Shown here: in pieces, positions 1-12,200 of the stretch
How the letters are laid out: each line of letters begins with the position of its first letter
Position numbering within the stretch: position 1 is the stretch's first letter
From: Sipunculus nudus
Lineage: Eukaryota; Annelida; Sipuncula; Golfingiida; Sipunculidae
Assembly: GCA_026874595.1 (NCBI GenBank)
Contig: CM049311.1
Coordinates: 69,355,453 to 69,419,452 of the forward strand
DNA: 64,000 bases
Direction of reading: 5' to 3'
Translations under genes and position numbers: made by a program
Notes under the pieces: generated by a model
Database searches by the model: none
What the model saw: the letters and a program-made list of their open reading frames with translations, nothing else
Told to the model about the DNA's origin: nothing

Positions 1-223
1 GAAATGCACATGTATGGACTTTTTTTCACAATGCCTGCATATACTGGCATGATTTTTGGTGTGTTGCTTGATAATGACCCGTTACAGATCGAGTTTGCAT
101 TTTGCCCTTGTTGACCTACTTTTGACCATATGACACCTCCTGAACTTAAAAAATTTTCCAAATTTTACAAATGTTTCTAATTTGCCCAAGGCGGGGGCAT
201 TCGTGTCGTTCCGACACATCTAG
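1..223 (+). mobile_element. Rolling-circle-type repeat, family 1 (3' end only, cut by window edge)
   Basis: Nearly identical to the 3' end of the complete copy at 15239-16913: the last tandem unit, the subterminal motif GGCGGGGGCAT (190-200), a 6-bp stem hairpin GTGTCG-TTC-CGACAC (203-217), then CTAG (220-223) followed by T. A hairpin a few bases before CTRR is the usual Helitron 3' end. The 5' part lies outside the window. Confidence 0.75.
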
Positions 224-235
224 TTACAATTTTTT

Positions 236-840
236 TTCTCTATTTTTGAGACCTTTAAAGATATGAACATCTGTTAACAGGGCACAAATCATAACAACTG
301 GACCTAGAATCTTCATTCTTGACACACAGGGAGACCCATGAAAAGTCTCCATGGAAACCTGAAATAAGGGCTCTGTTACCTATATCCTTTAAGCTGTATG
401 GCTCCAAAATACCCCCCAGAATAATAAAAAATTTGATACAAAAACTGTAGTATCTAAATAACTACAACACTGATGGTCTTGATTTTTCGCATACATATTG
501 ATCATGAGGTGTTTCATCAGTTTTTGCAGACTGGGTGCGCCACCTCTATTTTTTTCAAATTTTTACAAATATTTTTCTCTATTTTTGAGACCTGTTAAGA
601 TGTGGTTATCTGTCAACAGGTTACAAATAGTAACAACTGGACCTAGAATCTTCATTCTTGTCATGCAAGGAGGCCCATGAAAAGAGTCTGTGGAAACCTG
701 AAAATAGGTCTCTGTTACCCATATCCTTCAAGCTATAGGACTCTGAAGTATCCCTCAGAATAATGGAAAATTTGATACAAAAGCTGAAGTATCGAACAAC
801 TAATGCAGAGATCACCATGATTCTTTGCATGTATATTGAG
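236..840 (+). repeat. Direct tandem repeat, two ~341-bp units
   Basis: The block starting CTCTATTTTTGAGACCT at 238 recurs at 579 and stays alignable to about 840 (AACAACTGGACCTAGAATCT, then CCCATGAAAAG, then TTTGATACAAAA). The two units are clearly diverged. They lie between the family-1 end and the family-2 start, so they may be the core of a further decayed element. No coding signal. Confidence 0.75.
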
Positions 841-844
841 TGTT

Positions 845-2701
845 TTTAGCTCAGCTGACTATAAGTCATCTGAGCTATAGTCGTGGTCCTTTGTCCGTCG
901 GCCGTCTGGCACGTTAACAGGGCACGTTTTAAAACCGTTGGACCTACGAATCCAAAACTTTGCATACCATTAGATGTCCCCAAAATCTCCTACCATACGG
1001 AAAATTGGGACATTAGGACTTCGTCCTTCGAGATATTAAGGAAAAACCTCTGTTTTCCATTAACAAGCAATTGTTACACTTCAAGGCTGCCTAAAATCAA
1101 AACCACTGATCTGTTTTTGATCATAATTAGTATTCATTTTCTTCCATACATTTTCTATGAACATACCAAAAATTAGTTCAGTATTGGGTATTATTTTGAA
1201 GTTATGGGCCCAAATATAATGCAATTTTTAAAAATCAGGAAATATATTTACTCACCTAACATAAGAATTGCTGAAGCTGGAGACTTTTTTTCAGGAATAT
1301 AATTTTATTTAATCAAGATTCAACTTTTTACCCAAAATTAGATCTGAATTTTGCAAATTTTTCAAGTTATTAGCATAAATTAAAAATCAATACCTTAAAT
1401 TTTGTCCAACTTTGGCAATGACACGTTTTTTCCCTGTAAGCCCTGTTGATTTAATTTCCACAGCATATATACATAATGATTTAATCTTTTAAAATCTGAA
1501 ATTTCAAAGGAATTGATTGAAAAGAGTAGTTTTTCATGCACCATGTCAAGTGTTGTTTACATCTAGCCGACCTAGTAACACAGCCTTCACTTGCATTATG
1601 TAACCCAACCCAGGCAGCTTGCCTTGGCTCAGCTTGGCCACTACTACTAGCAGGCTTCCCTTCTGCCCTGCACCCCCCCCCCCCCCTTTGATGGTGCATT
1701 AACTAGATGAATGTTATAATTTTCTGTATTTTATTTTATTCTTGGCTATGCTTCATTTTAGATTTTGTATTGTAACACCATGGTTACAATGATTAAAGTG
1801 CACATTTAATTGTGTCCACAAAGTGGTGTATTGCTATGAAAGTGTGGATGTTTATCAGATAAGTAATTCCTTACTTCAGAAGAGTAAAAACTTCACCAGG
1901 TCTGAAATTGACTATTAATTCCAGTAATAAATTATAGCTTAGATAGTAATTAGCACAATGATATTGTTTGTCCTTCATTCAACCAACAATGTGTGTATTT
2001 TATTTGAAAAGATATTTTTATTTTATCAAATTTACTGAATCTTTTATTTTATTTCGGTGAATAAAATTAAGCATGTACTGATAACTCCAATGTGCAAAAC
2101 TTTTAAATAGTGATTCAAGGAATAATCTTGTAGATGCCATGTTTAAATTCAGTTTAAACATTTGTGATTTTAAAATAATAAAATATATGTGTATGCATAA
2201 TATGACCCAATATGAGCTACACTCTGGATATATAATGATTGCAACTTAGAATTCTAATATTTTAACTTATAGTTTGTTTTTTTATTACAAATTTATAAAA
2301 CTTATAAATAAAAAAAATGAATAAGGTAAAAACTATTAATGGAAAAAGTGGATATGCTAAAAAAATAGGCTTATATATAAACTTAAATGCATTATTCCCT
2401 TGATAGTGAAATAAAGGTATCAGTCCATTCTGTCCACTTGCCTGTCTGTCTGTAAATTTTTCATATGCATGACAGTATCTCAAAACTGTTACTATTTTTC
2501 TACATGACAGTCTTGTCAGAGTATTAGTTTGCAACCATATATTTAGAATTTTAATATAACCAAGTAGGAGGGCCCCTTTCCTCTTAGGTTCTCATATGCT
2601 TATATAAATGAAAAACATTACAATAGAATATTTTGCATATTTTGCATTTGCAAAAATTTCAAACTTCAGCTGAGCACCGTGACCTATGGGTCCCTTGTTT
2701 T
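845..2701 (+). mobile_element. Rolling-circle-type repeat, family 2
   Basis: The left end has GCTCAGCTGA (849-858) and the right end has its exact reverse complement TCAGCTGAGC (2666-2675), followed by a small hairpin region (GACC...GGTC) and CCTTGTTTTT. Left-end phrases (TCATCTGAGCTATAGTCG, then CCTTTGTCCGTCGGCC) resemble interspersed repeats I know from bivalve sequences (recollection, not a search). The middle (about 1.5-2.6 kb) is AT-rich, contains a 14-C run at 1673-1686, and may include unrelated insertions. No open frame. Confidence 0.55.
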
Positions 2702-3788
2702 TAACAGTCTGGTGTCTGTAATAGAGAAGTGACCATTATTGAAGGATGTCTGTAAGTGTAAGATGAGGTTTTCCTGTAGTTGTTAAATTACCTGCAGATG
2801 TCATTGATTCCAACTGGTGATATAACTCATCTAGACAGACTCTCTTTGATAAACGGATAGTGTTCACAATAATGTTTTCTGGTGATCTTGTTTTGTTTGA
2901 TTAGTAAAAACTATGGGAATGAATAAACTTGATGCATTATTTATGCATTGGAAATACTTAAAAATTCTTTCATCAGCTTATGAAAAAGTATTAGAGGGAG
3001 AAAAATACTTGTCAACATCCATTAATTGGTCCAATGACTTGTCTCTGTAAATGCAGACCAGTATTAGTGCAGACCCTGTCATTATTAAACCCAGGTGGAA
3101 CCTTTTTAGCAGTTGTAAATAAAAATACATAACAGTATTCTGAGTTTAAAGGAAAATTATGTAAAAGAGCATTTTAAGAAGCTTTTGAGACTCTTTCTAT
3201 ATGAACAAATTTGGATCCTTCTAAGCCCATGAAAACCAGTGAGATTTACTTAATGAGATTGTTGTTTCAGTGGTTGACTTGTGAGTATTTTTAAGAGTCA
3301 CTGAGGGAACCTTTGGGGCATATATATGGGAGTCATTAAACAAAATCTAAGTGGCGCTGTGAGGCCCGAGTCCTGTTGATTTCCATCCCCTGATGGACCA
3401 AGGTTTAATAGAAAACAACAGAATGAGAAACCGTGGCTATTTATTCATCAGTCCCACAATGGGATACAGAGACACAGGTAGTAAGGGTATAAATAGTGAT
3501 GAGTCATTCTGCTTCAGCGAAAAATTCCTAACAGATAAACCACAGTGATGTCACACAACAGAACCCAGTGTCCAATTAATCTGATATGCTGCGGAGAAAG
3601 GTGGTTATGGGCAGGTTAAATGGTTTGGAAACAGATTTTAAACAATCCAGTGGCCTCCCTGAGTAATCTATATTGAATGCTCAGGCCCTTCAGAATTTAA
3701 AAAGAAAATATGACTGCACATTGCTTGCCTTATATAACATGTACAGGATTGATAAAACTCAAACATCTGTACTGTCTTCTGCATTTTT
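2702..3788. other. Upstream flank, nothing recognised
   Basis: AT-rich DNA without protein-like frames, RNA genes or clear repeats. The only short frame (3673-3873) overlaps the start of the next repeat and is not credible as a gene. Confidence 0.6.
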
Positions 3789-5172
3789 AGCGAACTGTTT
3801 GCCCATACGATGGTGTGGCATGGTCCATTGTCTGTTTGTTAACCAATACTATCTCAAAAATGGCAGGAACTAGCATCACCAAATTTTTTGCAAAATAAAT
3901 CAGTCATCTGAAAGACTATCTGATTTTGCTTATGTTTTTGCTATCTGTATTTACTTAGATTTAATAGGGAAAAGGCTAAAAAAAACTTTTAAAAATCTTT
4001 TTCTCCGAAACTGTCCAGCCAAATTGTTCAATATTTCACAGAAATAATTTCTGAAACAATGTCTCTCAAGTTTGTTCAAATGGTTCCAGTTTGGTGATAT
4101 TGCCTAGTTACAGAAAGCTGAACTTAGTCATTTGGCCAAAACAGGATACTAAAATAACAGGATCAGAAATGGCTGGAGCTGTCATCACCAGATTTACTGC
4201 AAATGTTGGTCACATGACTCATATTTAAAATAGAGGTATTGTGGTGCCACGTGCATCGACCTTTTGGTACGGGATCATCTGTACATTAACCCATAATTTT
4301 TCAGGAATAGCTGGTGCTAGCATCCTCACATTTTGTGTAAGAATCTGTCACATGTCAATTGTTGTGGTATTGAGCTTTTTGTGGTGCCACCTGCAATAAC
4401 TTTTTATGGGGGAAAGCTAAAAAACCTTTAAAAATTGTCTTCTCTGAAATCATTGAGCCCAATTGTTCAATATTTCACAGAAATGATCCCAAAGACAAGC
4501 TCTCTCAAGTCTTGGTTTGAGAATTTTGGACAAGTTACAGGAATTTGAACTTATTCATTTGGCCAAGTGAGCATACTAAAATAACAAATCTCAGAAACGA
4601 CAGGAGCCAGCATCACCAAGTTTTGTACAAATATTGGTCACATGACTCATTATGGTCGCATGATTTTTGCCTAGTGTATGTCCCTACTTATTAATCAAGA
4701 GGGATTTGATATATCATCCTGAAATTGTGCATTTCTCTACATCTCAGATAGCTTTGTCATATACAAGACTGGACTGGTAGCACCACCTACAAACATTTTT
4801 TTCTGTGTATATCCTTGCTTATTTCTTTTGAGATATCTGACATATCAGCTAGAAAATGGGCATAATTATATATTTTGGATTGCTTTGTCATATACAAGAC
4901 TTGTGGCGCCACCTACAGATGTTTTGGGTTTCATACATATATCTGTGCATATAACTCAAGAGTTGTTTGAAAGATGTGCCTGAAATTTTGCATGTCTTTA
5001 CATCTTCCATGACTTTCTCATACACAAAATTGGTGGCACCTCCTACAATAATTTTTGTGTTGTGTACATCCATGCCAGTATTTCAGGACTAATGTTGGTG
5101 AAATTGGTGCTTGTACTCAGGTTCAAATGTTTAGTAGTTGCTATGTACATATCCTTGTCACACATGTACTTG
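3789..5172 (+). mobile_element. Rolling-circle-type repeat, family 3, partial copy
   Basis: Alignable along its length with the full copy at 51617-53938. It begins GCGAAC-TGTTTGCCCAT, continues with TATCTCAAAAATGGCAGGA and the 'GTGGTGCCAC' units, and ends with the TTTTTGTGTTGTGTACATCC block also seen at 53755. The expected terminal segment is missing because the family-4 element begins at about 5173. No open frame. Confidence 0.7.
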
Positions 5173-6640
5173 AACTAGAATACGGGTAGTCGACAAGCGA
5201 TTATGTGTATCCGCCTAAATCAGAGTGGAACGGGTGAAGTGAGGCATGGATTGAGTGGCAAGGGGAAATAGAGTGAAGTGTTGCACATTAGCCTGGATAT
5301 CTGCAGCCAAATTGTGTATGTAGGTTGCCCCCCCCCCCCACCACCACAAAATCCAGAAAGCCACCCAAGTTGTATACATATGCAAAATTTAAGGCAGATA
5401 GGTCAAACCACTATATGTATATGAGTGATTTTAGCCCGTGGCAGACAAACAGATGGACGCTGAGCAAAAATGGTTTCAGGTGATGCCACCAGTTTTGCGT
5501 ATGATAAAGAGCTATGTGAGAACTATACACATGCAAAACTTTGGCCCAATCGGTCAAACCGTTCCAAGATATGAGGTTGGATGTCTGCTGCATAAACTAG
5601 AATGCAGGTGGCGCCACCTGTCATAAAATCAAGAGAGCTGTCGGGGATGTATAAACCTGCAAAATTTTAGGCAGATATGTCAAACCACTGCCGAGATATG
5701 AGTGATTTTATCCCATGGCAGACAAACAGACAGGAGCTGTGCAAAAATGGCTGCAGGTGGTGCCACCAGTTTTGCGTATGATAAAGAGCTATGTAAGATC
5801 TATACACATGCACAATTTTGGCCCAGTCGGTCAAACTGTTCCCGAGATATGAGCTTGAATATCTGCAGCGTAAACGTGAATGTAGGTGGCGCCACCTATC
5901 ATAAAATCAGAAAAGCTATCCAGGATGTATACGCATGCCGAATTTCAGGTGAATTAGTCAAGTCACTGCAGAGATATGAGTGATTTTAACCCAAGGCAGA
6001 CAAACGTATGGACACTGTGCAAACATGGTTGCAGGTGGCGCCACCATTTTTTGTGTATGTTATAAAGCTCTCCAAGGGCTACATTTGTGCAAAAAAATTT
6101 TCCTGATCGGTCAAACGGTTCCCGAGATATGAGCTTGGATGTCTGCAGCGTAAACGTGAATGTAGGTGGCGCCACCTATCATAAAATCAGAAAAGCTATC
6201 CAGGATGTATACGCATGCCAAATTTCAGGTAAAATAGTCAAGTCACTGCAGAGATATGAGTGATTTTACCCCAAGGCAGACGAACAGATGGACACTGTGC
6301 AAACATGGTTGCAGGTGGCGCCACCATTTTTTGTGTATGTTATAAAGCTCTCCAAGGGCTACATTTGTGCAGAAAAATTTTCCTGATCGGTCAAACGGTT
6401 CCTGAGATATGTGGGTTTATGTGTGGAAACAGACGCACAAGCAGACGCAGAGCGCAGAGGAAAGGTCAGAGGTCAAAACAAAATCGGGGCGCAGCAGTTC
6501 ACATGTGACCCGAACATAATCCCGGGTTTCGTAAAATTCTGCCGGAGGAGTTCTCCGGACACCTACGCCGCGGCGGGGGCGGTGGGCTGAAAACATAGTA
6601 TCCGCAAAACTCTGTTTTGGCGGATACAAATATAATTAAG
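5173..6640 (+). mobile_element. Rolling-circle-type repeat, family 4, complete copy
   Basis: The 5' end has GGGTAGTCGAC with a near-perfect stem (TAGTCG...CGATTA). The left subterminal motif TGTATCCGCC (5206-5215) is the exact reverse complement of GGCGGATACA (6619-6628). Between them lie four diverged tandem units of about 280 bp, each with GGTGGCGCCACC-type palindromes (the phrase around ACACTGTGC recurs at 6012 and 6292). The 3' unique part is GC-rich (6480-6600). An opposite-strand copy sits at 34172-35217. Typical of a non-autonomous Helentron/pearl-like element; no protein is encoded. Confidence 0.75.
6463..6475 (+). promoter_or_regulatory. Perfect DR1 nuclear-receptor motif inside family-4 element
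   Basis: AGGTCA-G-AGGTCA, the consensus direct repeat with one spacer bound by RXR/USP, HNF4 and PPAR-type receptors. Conserved in the inverted copy (34207-34219). Whether it is used is unknown. Confidence 0.35.
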
Positions 6641-6787
6641 TACTTTTAAATTACTAATCAAATGATCACACTAGTAAATAGATAATCAGCAACAATATTT
6701 TTTTGTAGAATCAATTCTGATTTCTCTAGAGGCTCCTTTTGGGTCTACATGTCAGTCAGTGGATAATTAAGTTGTTATGTACTTCAT

Positions 6788-6866
6788 TATATTTAAAATA
6801 GAGGTATTGTGGTGCCACGTGCATCGTTCTTTTGGTACAGGATCATCTGTACATTAACCCATAACC
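6788..6866 (+). repeat. Fragment duplicated from the family-3 core
   Basis: Almost identical to 4222-4297 (AATAGAGGTATTGTGGTGCC, then GTGCATCG, then GGATCATCTGTACATTAACC). A detached piece of family 3 to the right of the nested family-4 element. Confidence 0.75.
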
Positions 6867-6870
6867 GCAT

Positions 6871-8604
6871 AAAACATTTTCAGCATTATGCAAATTACAA
6901 TTGGTAATTGTATAATACAACCTGGATTTTACTTTACCTTCATGGGTTATGGAAATTTCCTCTTTGTCCAGGCCTACATATATATGAACTTACAACTATA
7001 CATGCAGCTTTTAGATGACAACAGTTTATTGATCATTTACAGATTCATTTACAAGATACAACAGGTGTACATATTGCTGACACACAATCCACTGTAACCC
7101 AGGTCTGAGCATGGTCAGCGGTAGGCAGGGGACCATTCAGTCTGTTCCATTGATTCTCGGCTTACTCTGACAGCATTTAATGAGGTGGATGTCCTTCTCA
7201 CGACCTCCATCAACCATGTCCGTGATGGAGAGGTCTGTAATTTGATGGCAAATAAGCCACTTAAACTGCTTCTCTCGGCAGGTAGACTTAACTGAAGATC
7301 ACTATGCCACAGCCACCCTGAGCTAACAGGAACACTGATGGACTATATATAGCAATCGCAGACCTGTTAAGCTGTGACATTCTTTTTTTAACTAATATTT
7401 TACATTCAGTTGTATGCCACTTTTATTAACCATAATAGACACATTGGTCTAGGGCATTCTATTCTTCCATTTCTGATACAAATTTTGCATATTATGTATG
7501 GTACTGATAATACTCACTTCTCTGCTCTGGGTCGTTAGCTCAGGACTACATGCCAGGAGATCTTTGAATTCAAATCTCATACCCCTTTCTAAGGTTGCTC
7601 ATATAGGACACACAGAAAATTATTTTTACCTTTTTCCCAGGGAATAGTATCACTTGGCCATGAGATATTTATCTCATTCCCAGGCGTTAGTATTGGGTGA
7701 GAATGAGATAAATATCTATAGGTAGACAATACATTAAGACCTACATCTCAGATCCTGAAGGCATGTTTCTCTACACTTGATTAAGATTATGGTCAGTTAT
7801 ATGCATGCATATGAGGCAGGCTTAATACCCTGAGACCTGAAATGGTGCAACAGCGACTCATACAACACTCATTGGCCAATGTTTGTTCAGAGAATGTGTG
7901 AGCAGGTTAGGGGAGAGAGGGTGGTAGTAGGTCAGATAAAACATGTGCGATACTAAATTTTCATAATATGAAATTATAACTGAAACATTATTTTTGGATG
8001 ATCTGAGGGGGAAATTGAGTGATTTTCTCATAAAAAAAAAAGATTTTATCCCCCAAAAGAGTGGACAAAAGTTGGCCCACTACCTCTCCTTTAAAAGTGA
8101 GGACATGTCCCCCTGCAATAATGAAGTGTCATGACTGACAACTTTTGTTGTAAGCTTTTCCCTTGACACATGACATAAGCTGACATGTTTTTTTCCCTGT
8201 TCAGTGTACCTGAGATTATATAACCCCTACCCAAAAAAAATTAAACTTTTCTCGGAAGATAAAATACAAATAAGTGTTTCAGTCTATTTCATACGTTTAG
8301 AACACAAGGGTTTATATCACCCTTACCCTAACCTTAAAATCAGTAACCCTAAACAAACTAAATAAATTTTTCCCTGAACACATAAAAATGGGCAAGTTTA
8401 ACCAATACAATAAAATCTTGAACCAACTCAAAGAAAGCCACTGTAAAATTTACGACAAAGCATTTGATGTAAATGCACATACAACAAAATACATACGAAC
8501 AATAAGTTGCATTAACACACTAACAGACAACCAACCACAGACATTTTTGTCCAAATGAGGGCTTTAGCTAGCATGGCATACTAACAAGTGTGCTTGCGAT
8601 AACT
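6871..8604. other. Upstream flank, nothing recognised
   Basis: AT-rich DNA. A GTTAGCTCAG box near 7532 with ATTCAAATC 35 bp later looks like a worn tRNA-derived fragment but is too poor to call. No coding frames. Confidence 0.5.
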
Positions 8605-8795
8605 ATCACGTGAGAACTAGATACTATCATGTGGGAACGAGAAAATTATTGAGTGGGAATAAGATATTATGGTGGAAGAAATAATTATCGTGTGGGAACG
8701 AGATAATTATTGAGTGGGAATAAGATATTATGGTGAAAGAAATAATTATCGTGTTGGAATGAGATACGATCTTGTGGGAAACAAGATAATTCTCA
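8605..8795 (+). repeat. Minisatellite, 61-bp unit
   Basis: GTGGGAACGAGA starts at 8631 and again at 8692, and the unit (with TTATTGAGTGGGAATAAGAT and ATTATGGTG) repeats with few changes. Shorter ~20-bp sub-repeats of the type GTGGGAAxxAGATAAT are visible within it and run on to about 8795. Confidence 0.8.
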
Positions 8796-9206
8796 TATGG
8801 CCACGCAATACTTTCGCTTTGGAACAATATAAAAAATAATTTTCTGTGTGACCCAATCTCTTATACGATCCATCATACCTTTTATACACAAAACATACAA
8901 AAATCCTACACAAAATTTTTATAAACAATTTTGGCACCTTTTTTTTTAATATTCTTCAAAATCATTTTCAAACAATATTGTTCATTCACACGGACATTGA
9001 GCACAAAGGCATAATTAGTGTAATTTTGGATGCCCTTATTAAACCCTTATGGATCCATTCCTTGCAAGCAGTTCAAAAGCATTCATGTGCCACCGTGACC
9101 ATATTTGTGCAGACTAAATCCTGGATGTTGCAAGTCATAAGTCAGAACTAATGCTTTACTTCTTGTAAAAAAAAAATAATCTCAGATTTTTTTTCTGTAC
9201 TTTCAG

Positions 9207-9262
9207 GACATAACCTGCATGTGTAGATTGGTTTCCTACATGGACACTTCTGTGATAAACAG
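9207..9262 (+). other. Possible non-coding 5' exon upstream of DUSP exon 1
   Basis: A pyrimidine-rich tract followed by tttcag precedes 9207, and CAG|gtacag follows 9262, a plausible acceptor/donor pair 0.2 kb before the first coding exon. The intervening 56 bp contain ATG codons and show no homology I recognise. It could be a 5' UTR exon or simply a chance pair of splice-like signals; nothing else supports it. Confidence 0.15.
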
Positions 9263-9490
9263 GTACAGCACAGTGCCAAAAAGTGATGTTCTACTGCAAA
9301 GGTTGTGACGGCGCTCCTGGCGTCTGACGTGTGCATTTCCATAATTCCTTGGGCATTATTCTCTTCAAACTTATCCTGCAAAATATATCACACAGCACAA
9401 TCTGTGTAAGGCTAAACAGGCCGTCATTCTCAAGGCAGATCTCTGGCAGCTCATTTGTATAAATTTGCATAAATGTTGACCCTAATCAAG

Positions 9491-9568
9491 ATGGCTGACA
9501 CACGACCACCGTGGCATTTGGTGACCTCACATCGACTTGTGGAGCTCATACAGAATCAGGAGAAAAAG
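9491..9568 (+). CDS. DUSP8/16: DUSP8/16-like MAP-kinase phosphatase, coding exon 1
   Basis: First coding exon of a dual-specificity phosphatase of the JNK/p38-directed DUSP8/DUSP16 group. From ATG 9491 it encodes 26 residues ending LVELIQNQEKK, then a GT donor (AAG|gtaaat) in phase 0. A second in-frame ATG lies six codons upstream at 9473, and an in-frame TAA (9470-9472) sits immediately before it, so the frame cannot extend further. I prefer 9491 because its context (AAGATGG) matches the Kozak pattern better. The stretch VTSHRLVEL corresponds to the segment just before the rhodanese core in vertebrate DUSP16 (VTERLVALL, from family knowledge). Whether 5' UTR exons lie upstream cannot be read directly. 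The assignment depends on phase-compatible joining to exon 2, 11.6 kb away; the exon alone would be too short to identify. Confidence 0.8.
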
Positions 9569-11265
9569 GTAAATATTAATTTTCTAAAATTTAAATTTGA
9601 AAATTCATTCATGTTAAATTATTTTTAGCTAAATCAGGTTGATTGTCTGCATATTTCAAAGTCTGCTGGATGTGTTCAGATTTTGTAGAATTCAAAAAGG
9701 TGTTTGCTTTTGTCTGTAACTGTAAGGTCTTCAATTATACCTTGTAAACTTTGACTAGCATGGTTTTTGTTTTTTTCATTTTCCGTCTACCTTGAAATTT
9801 CTGTGTTATTTTATCAGAGTCAAAATTTATGAACCGCTTATGATTCATTCCAGTATACTAATTTTAGTCAGTTATTATATTAGGTCTTCAGAAGTCAGGG
9901 TTAAGCTAAGCAGTCAGAAAGTTAAAAAAAAATAAAATTTCATTGAACCGCAATATTGTCTGCAATGGGATGGTTTCCAAGAAGCTTTCACTCAGAGGAG
10001 TCCATTTCAGTCAGGTGTCTGTGGTGGCAGGTTTTATTGCCCCATATGATAACACAACCAGCCAGACAGCCATGATATTACATTGTAGTAGTATCAATAA
10101 TAGCGCTGGTATTGGCATGCAGCAGGGCTCAGCTTTTGACCAGCCCCCTGTCACAGCATGTATGATTTATGTCTTGTTTGTTGAGTTAAATGGCCATCAT
10201 TGCCATTCAAAAAAACACACTCCCGCAATATATGCTGGCAGCCTGGGGAGTGTTTTGTGCAGACTCAGCGATAAATCACTGGCGTTGGTCCCCCACTCAG
10301 GTTACTCGGAGATCAGCTTGTATGCGCCACACCGTATGGCCTTTTCCTGTCATTATATGACAGTATTTCAAAATGCAAAATCATGAAGTATTTCCTGAGG
10401 TGTTAGATTATAAAATCGGAAAAAAGCTAACAATATATACCTCAACCAATACTGTGTCTGTATCCCAGTGCCCCCCCCCCCCCCTCCAAGTTCAATCAGT
10501 AGATCCTTTAACCTTAGCCAGTCCCTCACAATATTTATAGAAATTAATTTTAAAATTTTGATGATATTGACAATAAACACAAAATTAAGCTTTACTTGTT
10601 CTCAAGGCTTGCTGGTGGCGGATTCATTAAATGTAATAACATTGTGGTTGCAGATTGATTATATGACGTTTTTGTTTTGATGTGTTTACCATAATACATG
10701 ATTTCTTGATGCATTTGGATAAAATGCTGTGGACTGATGTACCATGGGCGTGGAAGAGGTGATTAAATATTGGAGTTGGTTATATTTAGAGATAGTGCAC
10801 ACAAATAGAACAACAGACAATTAGGGGCAAAGTTGGTTGGACTAAGATTCAGACTCACATTTAAATATTATATTAATCTGTCCCAAAAGTCTAACAATTA
10901 TACTACCTTAAAAATCTCAAAATTAAACAATTATTGAAATATATACATTACATATTTCCAACACAGAAATTTTGTGTACATTTTCCTTAGTGTTTTCACA
11001 CTGATAGTGAGAACAACTGTTCTTAAATTTAAATAAGAGAATGTATATTATATGTTAATATATGATCATGCCTAGTATTAAATTAGGACAAATCCTGATC
11101 ATAATGTTCATGTTCAGATTGTTGATAACCATTGCATGAATGTGAATATGTTTTAAAATTGTAACCAATAGTAAAGTCAAGGATAGAAAAAAATTTTGCA
11201 AGTTTTTTCAAAATTTATGAACATACTTCTCAGCTCTGACATTATGGAATTTGTTTCAAAACATT

Positions 11266-11269
<4 letters not shown>

Positions 11270-11331
<62 letters not shown>
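11270..11331. repeat. (TA)n microsatellite
   Basis: About 30 uninterrupted TA dinucleotides directly abutting the left end of the MITE at 11332. Confidence 0.95.
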
Positions 11332-11334
<3 letters not shown>

Positions 11335-12129
11335 TAGAGCGCCGTATTTCCGAAAGCCGAATTTCCGAAAATTTGTTTTTCCGAAAACTATAATTGGGAA
11401 CTGAAAAAGTATTCAATTTCCATAATATATTTCAAGTATGTAAAAACCTAAAATGAGTTTTGTAATTACGAGTCACAAAGCCTGAAGTCATGTGATAAGC
11501 CAAGTGGTGAACCTAATTAATTAGTTCTTGGCTGACGTTGTTGCCAGGGCAAAGGTGTGAAAGCTACAGCTAGCCCCGCATCGCTCGGCCCCTTGTACCC
11601 CTAGCAAGCAACTGAGCAGTTTTTCCAAGAGCACTTGTGTGTTATCAATCACATCTCGTTTGTTCTCAAGCTGCATAGTTCGTTGGCTTGGAACAGGATG
11701 TCATGCCAAATAACTGAGCAGTTTACTCGCATCAGCATTGGTGAGGTATAATTCATTAAACACTTGTGCTCGAGCAGGTTTTAAATGTCCCAGTCTTCAA
11801 TTACGTAGACTGATCAGAAACACCATGTTCCTTGGTGATGTCATTTGACCTTTAAATTTGATGAAAAAAAGGGCACGCACGTATCCTTAAAGCATGTTAG
11901 ACTTATCTTTGCCAATTATTCTCAGCAATAATCCAATATTTTCTATACGTCCAGGTCGTCAATAATGAATATCGAAAAGAAAAACCGTGTTTTTCTGGTA
12001 AAATGGCAATAAGTTAATCATTAACTGTCTTACTAACTTGCCGCTAGACCCTTGTCCGCATTTCCGAATGTTCGTTTTTACGAACAAAAAGCTTGTCCCT
12101 CGATGCTTTCATAAAACGGCGCTCTACTT
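11332..12129 (+). mobile_element. Mariner/pogo-like MITE inserted in a (TA)n tract
   Basis: The terminal inverted repeat AGTAGAGCGCCGT (11333-11345) matches its exact reverse complement ACGGCGCTCTACT (12116-12128). TA dinucleotides flank both sides (11330-11331 and 12130-12131). The ends start CAGT... and carry repeated TTCCGAA motifs, as in Tc1/mariner-pogo elements that insert at TA. About 800 bp, no transposase frame. Confidence 0.8.
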
Positions 12130-12139
12130 TATAAAAATA

Positions 12140-12142
<3 letters not shown>

Positions 12143-12198
<56 letters not shown>
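12143..12198. repeat. (TA)n microsatellite
   Basis: Right-hand TA tract, after a short ATAAAAATATATT spacer that follows the MITE. It makes the short frame at 12038-12277 look like repeated Tyr-Ile, which is not coding. Confidence 0.95.

Positions 12199-12200
<2 letters not shown>

Noticed and set aside
7532-7590. tRNA-like A box (GTTAGCTCAG) with a later ATTCAAATC
   Set aside because: Box spacing is too short, no cloverleaf, and weak B box; at best a worn SINE fragment.
9943-10386. 147-codon open frame on + strand in intron 1
   Set aside because: No family resemblance, no exon-like borders that maintain the DUSP phase, and the DUSP protein is continuous without it. Length alone is not enough in 64 kb.
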